Part shown: one piece after another, positions 1-13,300 of the stretch | Position numbering within the stretch: the first letter of the stretch is position 1 | How the letters are laid out: every line of letters begins with the position of its first letter | From: Pontederia crassipes | Lineage: Eukaryota; Streptophyta; Magnoliopsida; Commelinales; Pontederiaceae | Reading direction: 5' to 3' | DNA: 64,000 nt | NCBI GenBank assembly: GCA_030549335.1 | Contig: JAUKPH010000022.1 | Coordinates: forward strand, 3,596,001-3,660,000 | Program-made: the position numbers and the translations under genes | Notes under the pieces: generated by a model | What the model was told of the DNA's origin: nothing | The model's database searches: none | The model's input: only the letters and a program-made list of their open reading frames with translations

Positions 1-91
1 TAATTTTTCAATATGCAAAATTTGATGCATTAAAAAGCGAAAGATGACTAATTGATTGTCCTTCAGAAAAATTGAATCCACTTGATGCCAT
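1..91 (-). pseudogene. Ty1/copia gag, first ~30 codons, cut by window edge
   Basis: Read on the minus strand from an ATG at 91-89, the peptide begins MASSGFNFSEGQSIS and runs to FNASNFAY, then meets a TGA at 10-8. It closely resembles the start of gag in the copia element at 20442 (MTSSGFSFAEGQSIN, then FNASNFAYWKI), so it is the amino end of a capsid polyprotein from a related SIRE-like element. The stop lies where the relative has Trp, so TGG to TGA is likely. The rest of the element lies left of the window. It sits directly behind a primer-binding site and LTR in the right orientation. Confidence 0.75.
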
Positions 92-131
92 AGCTCTAAA
101 AGATGATTAAATCTTAAAAACAAGAGCAATC

Positions 132-690
132 TCGCTCTAATTCCAATTGTAGGATCTCAAAACACCAAGAGGGGGTGGGGTGAATTGGTGTTAAACCCTA
201 AAATTTTGATTTAACGAAAATCATTGCTAAAACTTAAGATCGATTCGTTAATAATCAAATCAACACAAAAGCAATCATATCACATACAAAATAAAACATA
301 AAGGAGAGGGAGAGAGAAATCAAACAAAAAGAATACGATGGTTGTTGACGAGGTTCAGCCACACCTTGGCCTACGTCCCCGCTCTGACTTTTCGACCTCC
401 ATACCGTCGGATATTCCACTAAACTCTTCCTTAGTTACAAATAAGGCAAGGAAGAACCCTTTACATCAATCCATTTTTCTCCGCTTCGAGAGGTAAGGCA
501 CACCTCTCCTCCTAAGAAACTTATCTTTTCTCTAGCTCAAGAGGTAAGATATAGAACATCTTTTACACAGGAGCTCACTCAATTTTCTAAACCATGGTTT
601 CTCTCTTTTACAATATAATTCTAACAATAAGATAAGAGAGAAAGAAGAAAAAATAAAATAATAATTTAAAGAGAATAATATTCTTTGTTG
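132..690 (-). mobile_element. Truncated 5' LTR and primer-binding site of a SIRE-like copia element
   Basis: On the minus strand the LTR ends GATCCTACA at 148, then the sequence ATTGGAATTAGAGCGA (147-132) matches an initiator-Met tRNA primer-binding site with small changes. The LTR shares modules with the copia LTR at 19325-20385: the CCAAGAGGGG block, the GACGAGGTTC block and the AGAGGTAAGG block. The outer LTR end is not visible because a tandem array begins near 687. The array may lie inside the U3 of this LTR, or the LTR may be truncated there. Confidence 0.7.
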
Positions 691-3600
691 AACTTTAAAT
701 TTAGGTACTACATTTATATACTATATTCATATATTAATTTATGTATTACATTTATGTACTATATTCATATATTGCTTCACCATTTATAATAAGGTCTCAA
801 ATTCGTAACCAACTGTATGCAGAAGTTACTAGAAGTCTCACCTATCAAAACCAATCATGAAATTTGAGGTGGTACAGATTAGTCACATTAGTCATGATTC
901 GAATAATTTATACTAAATGCAATGGCATGTGTGGTAGGAATCGATCGAATCCAAAGTTTTGATCAAAGAGATACATGATTCCAAGTTTTTATACATTCTT
1001 GTCCTGTCGGCTGGGTGCACGAGCGTGTTCCATCCTTTTTTTTTCTTTCATGTCTTTTACGTAGCGTATCTCTCTTTTTTTGCTAACTTTTTATGTTACC
1101 TTTGTTTTCATTTTTTTTTCAATTTTGTGTTGATTTTCTTTGTTGAACTTTAAATTTAGGTATTACATTTATATACTATATTCATATATTAATTTTTTGA
1201 ATTACATTTATGTACTATATTCATATATTGCTTCACCATTTATAATGAGGTCTCAAATTCGAAACCTACCATATGCAGAATATCCTTACTGGAAGTCTCA
1301 CCTATCATAATCAGTCATGTAATTTGAGGTGGTATAGATTAGTCAGATTAGTCATGATTCAAATAATTTATACTAAATGCAAAGGCATGTGTGGTAGGAA
1401 TCGATTGAATCCAAAGTTCAGATCAAAGAGACACATGATTCCAAGTTTTTATACATTCTTGTCCTGTCGGTTGGGTCCTTTCTTTTACGTAAAGTATCTC
1501 TCTTTTTTTGCTAACTTTTTATGTTAACTTTGTTTTCATTTTTTTGTTTCACCTTTATATAATTTTCTTTGTTGAACTTTAAATTTAGGTATTACATTTA
1601 TATACTATATTGATATATTAATTTTTTGTATTATATTTGTGTACTATATTCATATATTATTTCACCATTTATAATGAGGTCTCAAATTCGAAACCTACCA
1701 TATGCAGAATATCCTTACTAGAAGGCTCATCTATCATAACCAGTCATGTAATTTGAGATAGTACAGTTTAGTCATGATTCAAATAACTTATACTAAATGA
1801 AGTGGTATGTGTGGTAGGAATGATCGAAGAGACACATGATTCCAAGTTTTTATACTTGCTTGTCGGTTGGGTGAACAAGCGTGTTCCATCCCTTTTTTCT
1901 TTCTTGTCTTTTACGTAACGTATATCTCTTTTTTTGCTAACTTTTTACGTTAATTTTGTTTTCATTTTTTTGTTTCACCTTTATGTTGATTTTCTTTGTT
2001 GAACTTTAAATTTAGGTATTAAATTTATATACTATATTCATTGAATTTTTTGTATTACATTTATGATATTCATATATTGCTTCACCATTTATAATGAGGT
2101 CTCAAATTTGAAACCTACCATATGCAGAATATCTTTACTGTAAGTCTCACCTATCATAACTAGTCATGTAATTTGAAATGGTACAAATTAGTAAGATTTC
2201 TCGTGATTCGAATAATTTGTACTAATTGAGTGGCATGTATGGTAGGAATCGATGGAATCCAAACTTCTGATCAAAGAAACACATGATTCCTAGTTTTTGT
2301 ACTTGCTTGTCCTATCAGTTGAGTGAACAAGTGTGTTCCATCCTTTTCTTTCTTTCCTATCTTTTACGTAACGTATCTCACTTTTTATGCTAAATTCTTA
2401 TGTTAACTTTATTTTCATTTATTTTTGTGTCACCTTTATGTTGATTTTTTTTGTAAAATTTTAAATTTAGGTATTAAATTTATAATAATATATTCATATA
2501 TGAATTTTTTTGTATTACATTTATGTACTATATGCATATATTGCTTCTCCATTTATAATGAGGTCTCAAATTCGAAGCCTACCGTATGCAAAATATCCTT
2601 ACTGGAAGTCATACCGATAATAACTAGTCATGTAGTCAGATTAGTCATGATTCGAATAATTTATATTAAATGAAGTGGCATGTGTGGTAAGAATCGATTA
2701 AATTCAAAGTTCTGATCAAAGAGATACATGATTCCAAATTTTTATACTTGCTTGTCAGTCGGTTGGGTGAACAAGCATGTTCCATCGTATTTTTCTTTCC
2801 TATCTTTTACGTAACGTATCTCTCTATTTTTGCTAACTTTTTATGTTAACTCTATTTTCCTTTTTTTTGTTTCACCTTTATACTGATTTTCTTTGTTGAA
2901 CTTTAAATTTCGGTATTACATTTATATACTATATTCATATATTAATTTTTGTATTACATTTATGTATTATATTCATATATTGCTTCACCATTTATAATGA
3001 GGTCACAAATTTAAAGCCTACCGTATGCAGAATATCTTTACTGGAAGTCTCTTCTATCATAACCAATCATGTAATTTGAGCTGGTACAATTTAGTCATTA
3101 TTTGAATAATTTATATTAAATGAAGTGGAATGTGTGGTACGAATCGATCGAATGCAAAGTTATGATCAAAGAGACACATGATTCCAAGTTTTTATACTTG
3201 CTTGTCCTGTCGGTTAGGTGAACAAGCGTGTTCCATCCTTTTTTTTATTTCTTGTCTTTTACTTAATGTATCTCTCTTTTCTTGCTAACTTTTTATCTTA
3301 ACTTTACTTTCATTTTCTTGTTTCACCTTTATGTTTATTTTAATAGTTGAACTTTAAATTTAGGTATTACATTTATATATACTATATTCATATATTAATT
3401 TTTTGTATTACCTTTATGTAGTATATTCATATATTGATTCACCGTTTATAATGAGGTCTCAAATTCGAAACCTATTGTATGCACAATATCCTTACTGGAA
3501 GTCTTACCTATTATAACTAGTCATGTAATTTGAGGTGGTAAAGATTAGTTAGATTAGTCATGATTCGAATAATTTATAATAAATGAAGTGGCATGTGTGG

Positions 3601-6600
3601 TAGGAATCGATCGAATCCAAAGTTCTGATCAAAGAGACACTTGATTCCAAGTTTTTATATTTGCTTGTCCTGTCGGTTTGGTGAACAAGCGCGTTCCATC
3701 CTTTTTTTCCTTTCCTGTCTTTTACATAACATATCGCTTTTTTTATGTTAACTTTATTTTCATTTTTCTGTTTCACCTTTGTATTCATTTTCTTTGTTCA
3801 ATTTCAAATTTAGGTATTACATTTATATAATATATTCATATATTATTTTTTTGTATTACATTTATGTACAATATTAATATATTGCTTCACCATTTATGAT
3901 GAGGTCTCAAATTCAAAACCTACCGTATGTAGAATATCCTTACTAGATGTCTCACCTATCATAATCAGTCATGTAATTTGAGGTGGTACATATTGGTTAG
4001 ATTAGTCATGATTCGAATAATTTATACTAAATGAAGTGGCATGCGTGGTAGGAATCGATCGAATCTAAAGTTCTGATCAAAGAGAAACATGATTCCATCT
4101 TTTTATACTTGCTTGTCTTGTCGGTTGGGTGAACAAGCGTGTTCCATCCACTTTTTTCTTTCCTGTCTTTTACGTAATGTATCTCTCTTTTTTTGCTAAC
4201 CTTTTATGTTCACCTTATTTTCATTTTTTTATTTCACCTTTATGTTGATTTTCTTTGTCGAACTTTAAATTTAGGTATTACATTTATATACTATATTCAT
4301 ATATTAATTTTTTGTATTACATTTATGTCCTATATTCATGTATTGCTCCACCATTTATAATGATGTCTCAAATTCGAAACCTACCGTATGCAGATTATCC
4401 TTACTGGAAGCCTCACCTATCATAACCAATCATGTAATTTGAGGTGGTACAAATTATACATATTAGTCATGATTCGAATAATTTATACTAAATGAAGTGG
4501 CATGTCTGGTAGGAATCAATTGAATCCAAAGTTCTGATCAAAGAGTTACATGATTCCAAGTTTTTATACTTGCTCATCCTATCGGTTGGCTCAACAAAGT
4601 GTTCCATCATTTTTTTTCTTTCATGTCTTTACGTATGATATCTCTCTTTTTTTGCTAACTTTTTAGGTTAATTTTATTTTCATTTTTTGTTTCACCTTTA
4701 TATTGTTTTTCTTTGTTGAATTTCAAATTTAGGTATTACATTTATATACTATATTCATATATTAATTTTTTGTATTACATTTATGTACTATATTCATATA
4801 TTACTTCATCATTTATAATGAGATATGAAATTCGAAACCTATCGTATGCAGAATCCTTACTGGAAGTCTCACCTATCATAACCAATCATTTAATTCGAGG
4901 TGGCACAGATTAGTCAGATTAGTCATGATTCGAATAATTTGTACTAAATGAAGTGGCATGTGTGGTAGGAATCTATCGAATCCAAAGTTCTGATCTAAGA
5001 GACACATTATTCCATGTTTTTATACTTGCTTGTCGTGTCGGATACATTTTTTCTCTTTCCTGCCTTTTAGGTAAGGTATCTCTCTTTTTATGCTAACTTT
5101 TTATGTTCACCTTATTTTCATTTTTTTGTTTCACCATTAAGTTGATTTTCTATGTTGAATTTCAAATTAAGTATTTTATTTATATACTATATTCATATAT
5201 TAATTTTTTGTATTACATTTATGTACTATATTAATATAATGCTTCACCATTTATAATGAGGTCTCAAATTCGAAACCTACCGTATGCAGAATATCATTAC
5301 TATAAGTCTCACCTATCATAACCAATCATGTAATTTGAGGTGATACAGATTAGTCATGATTCGAATAATTTATGCTAAATGAAGTGGCATGTGCGGTAGG
5401 AATCGATCGAATCCAAAGTTCTGATCGAAAGACACATGATTCCAAGTTTTTATACTTGCTTGTCCTGTCGGTTTGGTGAACAAGCATGTTCCATCCTTTT
5501 CTTTTCTTTCCTATCTTTTACGTAACGTATCTCTCTTTCTTTGCTAACTTTTTATGTTAACTTTATTTTCATTTTTTTGTTTCACCTTTATGTACATTTG
5601 CTTTGTTCAATTTCAAATTTAGGTAATACATTTATATACTATATTCATATATTAATTTTTTGTTTTACATTTATGTACTATATTCATATATTGCTTCACC
5701 ATTTATAATGAAGTCTCAAATTCGAAACATACCATATACAGAATATCCTTACTAGAAGTCTCACCTATCATAATATGTCATGTAATTTGAGGTGGTACAG
5801 ATTAATCATATTAGTCATGATTCGAATAATTTATGATAAATGAAGTGGCATTTGTGGTAGGAATCTATCGAATCCAAAGTTCTAATCAAAGAGACACATG
5901 ATTCCATGTTTTTATACTTGCTTGTCTAGTCGGATGGGTGAACAAGCGTGTTCCAACCTTTTTTTTTCTTTCCTGTCTTTTAGGTAAGGTATCTCTCTTT
6001 TTTTACTAACTTTTTATGTTCACCTTATTTTCATTTTTTTTGTTTCACCTTTATGTTGATTTTTTTTGTTGAATTTCAAATTAAGTATTACATTTTTATA
6101 CTATATTCATATATTAATTTTTTGTATTACATTTATGTACTATATTAATATATTGCTTCACCATTTATAATGAAGTCTCAAATTCGAAACATACCATATG
6201 CAGAATATCCTTACTAGAAGTCTCACCTATCATAACGAATCATGTAATTTGAGGTGATACATCAGATTAGTCATGATTCGAATAATTTATAATAAATTAA
6301 GTGGCATGTGTGGTAGGAATCGATCGAATCCAAAGTTTTGATCGAAGAGACACATGATTCCAAGTTTTATATTTGCTTGTCCTGTCGGTTTGGTGAACAA
6401 GCGTGTTCCATCCTTTTTTTTCTTTCATGTATTTTACGCAATGTATCTCTCTTTCTTTGCTAACTTTTTATGTTAACTTTATTTTCATTTTTTTGTTTCA
6501 CCTTTACGTTGATTTTCTTTGTTGAATTTCAAATTAAGTATTACATTTCTATACTATATTCATATATTAATTTTTTGTATTACACTTATGTACCATATTA

Positions 6601-8795
6601 ATATAATGCTTCACGATTTATAATGAGGTCTCAAATTCGAAACCTATCGTATGCATAATATCATTACTAGAAGTCTCACCTATCATAATGAATCATGTAA
6701 TTTGAGGTGATACGGATTAGTTAGATTAGTCATTATTCGAATAATTTATACTAAATGAAGTGGCATGTGTGGTATGAATCGATCGAATCCAAAATTCTGA
6801 TCCAAGTGACACATGATTCCAAGTTTTTATACTTGCTTGTCCTGTTGGTTGGGTGAACAATCGGGTTCCATCCTTTTTTTTCTTTCCTGTCTTTTACGTA
6901 ACGTATCTCTCTTTCTTTGCTAACTTTTTATGTTAACTTTATTTTTTCATTTTTTTGTTTCACCTTTATGTTAATTTTCTTTGTTCAATTTCAAATTTAG
7001 GTATTACATTTATATACTATATTCATATATTAATTTTTTGTTTTACATTTATGTACTATATTCATATACTGCTTCACCATTTATAATGAAGTCTAAAATA
7101 CAAAATCTACCGTATGCAGATTATTCTTAGTAGAAGTCTCACCTATCATAATGAGTCATGTAATTTGAGGTGGTACAGATTAGTCGAATAATTAATACTA
7201 AATGAAGTGGCATGTGTGGTAGGAATCTATCGAACCCAAAGTTTTGATCAAATAGACACATGATTCCATTTTTTATATTTGCTTGTCCTGTTAGATGGGT
7301 GAACAAGCGTGTTCCATCCTTTTTTTTCTTGTCTTTTAGGTAAGGATACTCTCTTTTTTGCTAACCTTTTATGTTCACCTTATTTTCTTTTTTTTGTTTC
7401 ACCTTTATTTTGATTTTCTTTGTTGAATTTCAAATTAATTATTACATTTATATACTATATTCATATATTAATTTTTTTGTATTACATTTATGTACTATGT
7501 TAATATAATGCTTCACGATTCATAATGAGGTCTCAAATTCGAAACCTACCGTATGCAGAATATCATTACTGGAAGTCACACCTATCATAACCAATCATGT
7601 AATTTGAGATGATACAGATTAATCAGATTAGTCAGATTAGTCATGATTCAAATAATTTATAATAAATGAAGTGTCATATGTGGTATGATTCCAAGTTTTT
7701 ATACTTGCTTGTCCTGTCGGTTGGGTGAACAAGCATGTTCCATCCTATTTCTCTTTCCTATTTTTTACGTAACGTATCTCTCTTTTTTGGCTAACTTTTT
7801 ATGTTAACTTTATTTTCATTTTTTTTATTTCACCTTTATGTTGATTTTCTTTGTTGAACTTTAAATTTAGGTATTACATTTATATACTATATTAATATAT
7901 TAATTTTTTATGTTACATTATGTACTATATTTTTATATTGTTTCAGCATTTATAATGTGGTCTCAAATTCGAAACCTACCACATGTAGAATATCCTTACT
8001 GGAAGTCTCACCAATCATAACCAGTCATGTAATTTGATGTGGTACAGTCATGATTCGAATAATTTATACTTAATGAAGTAGCATGTGTGGTAGGAATCGA
8101 TGGAATCCAAAGTTCTGATCAAAGAGACACATGATTCGAAGTTTTTATACTTGCTTGTCCTGTCGGTTGGGTGAACATGGGTGTTCCATCCTTTTTTTTC
8201 TTTCCTATCTTTTTCGTAACGTATCTCTCTTTTTTTGCTAACTTTTTGTGTTAACTTTATTTTGATTTTTTTGTTTCAACTTTATGTTAATTTTCTTTGT
8301 TGAACTTTAAACTTAGGTATATATACTATATTCATATATTAATTTTATGTATTACATATATGTACTATATTCATATATTGTTTCAGCATTTATAATGAGG
8401 TCTCAAATTCGAGACCTACCCTATACAAAATATCTTTACTGGAAGGTTCACCTATCATAATAAGTCATGTAATTTGAGGTGGTACAGATTAGTCATAGTC
8501 ATGATTCAAATAATTTATACTAGATGAAGTGTCATGTGTGGTAGGAATCGATCGAATCCAAAGTTTTGATCAAAGAGACATATGATTCCAAATTTTATAC
8601 TTGCTTGTCCTGTGGGTTAGGTGAACAAGCGTGTTCCATCCTTTTCTTCTCTCCTGACTTTTACGTAATGTATCTCTCTTTTTTTGCTGATTTTTTATGT
8701 TAACTTTATTTTTATTTTTTTGTTTCACCTTTATGTTGATTTTCTTTGTTGAACTTTTAATTTAGGTATTACATTTATATACTATATTCATATAT
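687..8795. repeat. Tandem array, about 18 units of ~448 bp
   Basis: The landmark GTTGAACTTTAAATTTAGG or a close variant recurs near 687, 1141, 1571, 1999, 2451, 2895, 3345, 3797, 4258, 4715, 5154, 5605, 6068, 6512, 6983, 7423, 7852, 8299 and 8747. Mean spacing is about 448 bp. Each unit is AT-rich and holds a 40-bp half-repeat (TATTACATTTATATACTAT, then TATTACATTTATGTACTAT), a box around GAGGTCTCAAATTCGAAACC and a box around CGATCGAATCCAAAGTTC. Two unit types are mixed: one with ACGTAACGTATCTC and GTTAACTTTATTTT, one with AGGTAAGGTATCTC and GTTCACCTTATTTT (clear near 5070, 5980 and 7340). Short open frames inside are not conserved between units, so I call no gene. The last unit stops at 8795. 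Confidence 0.95.
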
Positions 8796-10045
8796 TTTTA
8801 GGCCCAATAAAATTCTTTGTTCATACGTTATTTATATTCAATACCAATAATATTTAAATTTTAACTAAATATATAAAATTGATTTTAATTTGATTTGACA
8901 TAGGAGTTTTGATAGGTTTAGATATAAAACTTTAATGAATAATAAAAAACAAGATTAAAAAAATTAAACAGAGTTTATTTTGAGCACTAATAGGAAGTTC
9001 ATAAATTTATTTCATTTTAAAATTTTGCATTCTTTAGTCCTAGTAGAAATAGGACTTTTGCAAATTAAATGACATTATTTTAGTAATAAGATCATGATAC
9101 TATCCTGATCTTATTAAACTAAAATAAGTGTAATGAAACTATTAATTCATATATAGCAATATTATTCTATTTGTAACATAAATCAAATTAAAAGGTGAAT
9201 GTCAAGTAAAAATTGGAGTCCTATATAAATAAAGATAAATAGAATTTCTTTACTTAAACCAATTAATCTTTCTTTTCTAAAAATTAATATCCGGAATTAA
9301 AAAATAATCCAAAATGACGAATTCAATATGAGTACAATTAGAAAAATAACTTTTTTCTCAAAATGATAGTGATTTATTTTCCAATTTATAAAAAAATAAT
9401 TTGAAGAAGAAAATTAAATTTGGGTGTAATTAAGATAAATATTTTTTCCCATAGAGGAAAAGAGATATTTAAAAGGTAATATATTTATTTGGATTTATAA
9501 AAATATTGAAAAAATAATTGTTTTACTTTTTCGTTAAATAATGTATTATTTTCATATTAAAGAAAAGTAATTTTATGAATACTTGTACCAACATTTATTA
9601 AAATAATAATATTATTAATCTAATTTGTTTATGACAATTATAAAGATGAAGTTTAAGTAAAGGATAAATAATTCTACTACCCTATGGGTAGCACCATTAG
9701 ACATTTCTCCTTCTCATCGTTTGATCATGACAAAATTTTGATTAAAAAACTATTTGATAAATAGATCCGAATATATATTTTTTAAAATAGACAAACTATT
9801 TTAATTTAAATGAATAACTTGAAGAAGTAATGTGTCAATATTTAATTTTTTTAAAAAAATATTTCAAAGTAATCTATATATCTATATATATATAAGCAGA
9901 AGTCGAAAGTGCTACATGTGGAGCCCTCATAAATTGAATGTATAAAACGATAATATTTTAGTTATATATTTATGGATATTCAAAAGTTAGTTGTTAAAAA
10001 TATCTAATTTTGTTTATTTATACTTTTTAAATTCAAGATTTGCAA

Positions 10046-10055
10046 CTATAAATAG
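10046..10055 (+). promoter_or_regulatory. Possible TATA box
   Basis: CTATAAATAG matches the plant TATA-box consensus very well. It lies in AT-rich DNA, where chance matches are common, about 390 bp before the pyrimidine-rich leader and far from the FAR1-like relic. Weak evidence. Confidence 0.25.
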
Positions 10056-10058
10056 AGG

Positions 10059-10293
10059 AGCTTTCAATTTTCATTTGCATACTCAATACCTTCTTTGAAG
10101 GCAAAGACTATATGTGGACCAAGAAATAGAGGTTTGTGCATGAGAAAAGAAATACTTACGTGTAATTTTTTATGTATGATAAAAATATTAAATGTTATAA
10201 AGAAAAATACATATATACAATTTCTCTTCATCTCATAAAAATATTAAATGTGATAAGGGGCTTTCATATTCCATTTGCATACTCGATGCACTT
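10059..10293. repeat. Imperfect direct repeat, ~34 bp, ~200 bp apart
   Basis: GCTTTCAATTTTCATTTGCA at about 10058 recurs as GCTTTCATATTCCATTTGCA at about 10259. Both are followed by TACTCRATRC and a short AAGG/AAAG-rich tract. It is probably a small local duplication. Confidence 0.5.
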
Positions 10294-10439
10294 TTTGAAA
10301 GCAAATATTATCTTATAATTTGAAGTTTGACTCAAAGACATGCATTCCATACTCTAATGACAATATTTATTGATGATTAATAGAAGTATCATCAAAATTT
10401 TAAATATTATTATGATAATATATATCTGCTTTTAAATAA

Positions 10440-10990
10440 CGGACACATTGAATGCGCGCGTTATTGGCCATGCGTTGTGATCAAGCGGTCGATCCAAATT
10501 CTCGCGAGATGAGCAGGGTAGACATACGAAGCCCCCTCATTTTTCCCCTTTTTTGGGTTCTACGTCTCACTCCCTCTCTATCTTTTCTCTCTCGCCTTTC
10601 TCCTCTTTCCCGACTGCCGTGTGACAACGTCTACTTTCCTTCCCGGTAAAGCGGGCTCCCCATCTCTCTTTCTCCTTGACAAAGTACGAAACCCAGGTGA
10701 CACTTCCCTTTCTCCTCCTTTTTTTTGTGATTTACTTGAAAGGACGCTCCCGACTCCCCCGGCTCCCCCCCCCCACTTGCTCCCGCGGCTGACAAAGTGC
10801 AAGAAGACAGAGACATCAAGGGTTTAGGGTTGATGTCCAAGCAAATTTAGGGTTATTCAGCAAGAGGGTTTAGGGTTATGAACGAACCCTAACTGTTTAT
10901 TTTATTTGAGTGGTTTAGGGTTTCTTCTTGAACTTAGTTTGTTGTTATATTTGATGATAATTTAGGGCTCAAACTGTTATTTTAGTAACA
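10440..10990 (+). promoter_or_regulatory. GC/CT-rich leader with a telo-box cluster, possible promoter or 5' UTR
   Basis: Base composition changes sharply from AT-rich to GC- and pyrimidine-rich at 10450, with long CT tracts at 10560-10620. Between 10817 and 10923 the telo-box motif TTTAGGGTT or its reverse occurs about five times (near 10821, 10845, 10867, 10884 and 10914). Telo boxes with CT tracts are typical of plant promoters and 5' UTRs of growth-related genes. The FAR1-like relic downstream is the only gene it could have served. The overlapping short open frames here are low-complexity and I do not call them. Confidence 0.4.
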
Positions 10991-11149
10991 TTCCTTTTTC
11001 GTGCATGTCAATGGAATGGGATTGAAGTCTTCCACATTTCTCTTCCTTTCTTTTCATCATCTTCTTCTTTTGAACTCGTATCTGTGTGTGTTTGATGCGG
11101 CCAGTTCTGTGTTGCTTTTTTTATATGTGAAATCTCTCTTCTTTCTCGA

Positions 11150-11346
11150 TCTCTCTCTGCCGATGCTCGACCTCGCCGCTGACGCATACGCAGGTCACTT
11201 GTTTAGGTTCGGTTGGAAAGCTTATGATTTCCAAAACTTGTGCTAGCCGAAGATTGTAGCCGCCCCCTTCTGTTGTCATTGTCACCCATACACCGGTCAC
11301 CGCCACTGCATACGCAGGTCGCATCCGCAGGTTCGGTCGGAAGGCT
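11150..11346. repeat. Imperfect direct repeat, ~45 bp
   Basis: The block CGCATACGCAGGTC followed by AGGTTCGGTTGGAAAGCT (about 11181-11222) recurs as TGCATACGCAGGTC followed by AGGTTCGGTCGGAAGGCT (about 11307-11348). The flanks are CT-rich. I see no coding content. From 11347 to 12178 I find nothing recognisable. Confidence 0.5.
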
Positions 11347-12178
11347 ATTGGGTTATAATTTGATTAAAATTTCATTAATATTTCAGCTTCTAACTTTCAC
11401 ATATTGCTATTGAGTTAGAAAATGAATTAGAAAGAACTTGTGTTAGCTGAATATTTGTTACAGTGAATTGTGAAACGTTGTTAATTATGATACATTTATT
11501 AACTCCAATATAAACTTATGATGCTCGAACACCCTAGCTGATCGTTTCTCAGGACATTGATTTTGATGTTATTTTGTAGTATGCTTTGTTATGTTGATTC
11601 TTGTAATCATTTTCTTGTAATATGGGGATTTAATGTTGCAAATGTTATGTTTTAATATGGGGATTTAATGTCAAGAGAGGATTAACCGAGTGAGCCTTAG
11701 TTTACAAAGAACATGTGTGTAATTAATTCCGTTCATCTTCATTTTATGTAATTGATTCCGTTCGTCTTCATATGTGATGTTGGCATCCATCTCGTTTGTA
11801 CGAGAGAACATGATAGAAGACTCGACCATACAGAATAGCTTGTAGGAAGTATATAACAAAGAACCAAAATATAATTTCTCACTAGAAGCACAATGTATGT
11901 ATTTCAATGTCGCTATTCAACATTTATCTCCTTCATTGTTTCACAAGATGATAAAACCCCATGGTGTACCACAAGACGATATCCTTGTTCTCAATGGGTC
12001 GATCATACAAAAATCATTGGAGTAATGTTTTAACAAAATCCACTGAATTAGGCAAGATCCCTATTCTCAGTGGGACAATACCCCATGAATTAGACAAGAT
12101 CCACTGTCATAGAGATAAGATATGAAATAACAGGTACAATAAGGATTTTCTAGAAAAACAAATCAGCCTATTGGTAGA

Positions 12179-13295
12179 ATGTTGGTTTGTTCAGGAGAAG
12201 GATGCAAGGATCTTAAAAGAAAAGACCTAAGAAAAGATGCAAAAAGAAGAGATGTGAGAGAGGATTGTGGTGCTCAACTACTAATCAAAGTAGTGAATGA
12301 TGGAAAATGGGAGGTAAAAAAATATCAGGAAGAGCACACACATGATCTTGTTTCAGCACTTGATGTATTAAGATTGCATTCGCATGATAAGTTATCAAGT
12401 CCTTCCAAGCAAGCAATGACCGATATGAGAAAGGCTGGGATAGGACCTTCGAAGATAGTTAAATATCTCAAAATGTTTGGTGAGAAATTCATAACATCTC
12501 AACATTGCATTGATCACATCAAGACATCAAAGAAGAATTGTGTCGGTAAGGAACGCATGGCTGTACTTTCTTATTTTGAAAAGAAGTTAGAAGATGATGA
12601 ATCTTTCTTTTTTAGAATAGTGATAAATGAAAAAGATGTTGCAAAGAGTTTTTTAGGAAGATAGTCGACCACAGGATAATTATATAACGTTTGGTGATGA
12701 CATAGTTTTTGACACAACATATCAGACAAACAAATTCAACATGCCATTTTGCACCATTCACTGGTGTTAATCATCATAGCCAATCGATATTACTTGGTGT
12801 ATTTATTAGGAGAAGAAGATAAACAAAAGATCATTGCCGAGTATAATGCACAATAAAGCATTTCAGTGAAGTGTTCTTGCAAAATGTTTGAACAAGAAGG
12901 CATTTTATGTGCACATGCATTGCTTATTCTTAATGAAAAAAGTGCTTTGTGCTTACCGGAACAATATATTCTTCATAGATGGAGGATGAACGCTTGATAT
13001 TCAACTATACACATGGGACCTGATGACGGGTTTATAACAGGTGATTGTTTTATCACTCCTTTAAGGAAAATGAATTTTAAGAGAAACTAGCTCAAAGTGG
13101 CAGCAATGAGTTTACGTTCACCGCAACATTTGGATGTTGGATTTTCAATTTTGAAGGAAGCTATTAAAAAATTGTCATGTCTCAAACTAAGTGATGCAGT
13201 TGAAGGTTCTTCAATTGGCATAAATTCAAACCGAAGGAAAGAATAGGATTCTTCTCTCAAGTTATCATACAAAGAAAGGAAGGCCACTTCTTGTC
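12179..13295 (+). pseudogene. FAR1/FHY3-related (MULE-derived) transposase-like pseudogene
   Basis: FAR1/FHY3 proteins are plant transcription factors domesticated from Mutator-like transposases. The open frame 12179-12664 (161 residues) reads like the FAR1 DNA-binding region (VCSGEGCK, DCGAQLLIKV, GKWEVKKYQEEHTHDL) followed by the linker LRLHSHDKLSS, GIGPSKI and ALNYFEKK-like VLSYFEKKLEDDESFFFRI. The frame then breaks, but 12692-12790 still encodes VFDTTYQTNKFNMPF, the start of the MULE transposase core. The middle of the core is missing. A SWIM zinc finger follows at about 12870-12930 (CSCKMFEQEGILCAHAL). Residues to about 13295 may be the C-terminal tail. It is a decayed copy: stops, frameshifts and a large internal deletion. 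A MULE transposon source rather than a FAR1 gene is possible, because no terminal inverted repeats were found. Confidence 0.8.
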
Positions 13296-13300
13296 TGGTG

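Larger units (their letters stand above)
8796..10439. other. AT-rich intergenic DNA without a recognisable gene
   Basis: No coding similarity or long open frame is visible. Small items are a perfect inverted repeat CTACCC-TAT-GGGTAG near 9676-9690, a TATA-like CTATAAATAG at 10046-10055, and a short duplicated segment listed separately. Confidence 0.6.

Noticed and set aside
959..4913. Short open frames inside the 448-bp array (for example 959-1153, 2425-2673, 4713-4913)
   Set aside because: They are not conserved from unit to unit and have low-complexity Phe/Tyr-rich products, as expected by chance.
687..8795. CRISPR-like regular repeats
   Set aside because: Units are long, contiguous and diverged with no unique spacers, in a plant context. 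It is a satellite-type array.
10452..10840. Overlapping open frames in the CT-rich leader
   Set aside because: Composition-driven on both strands, no recognisable domain.
10817..10923. Interstitial telomere scar
   Set aside because: Motifs are irregularly spaced and in both orientations; no run of consecutive 7-bp units.
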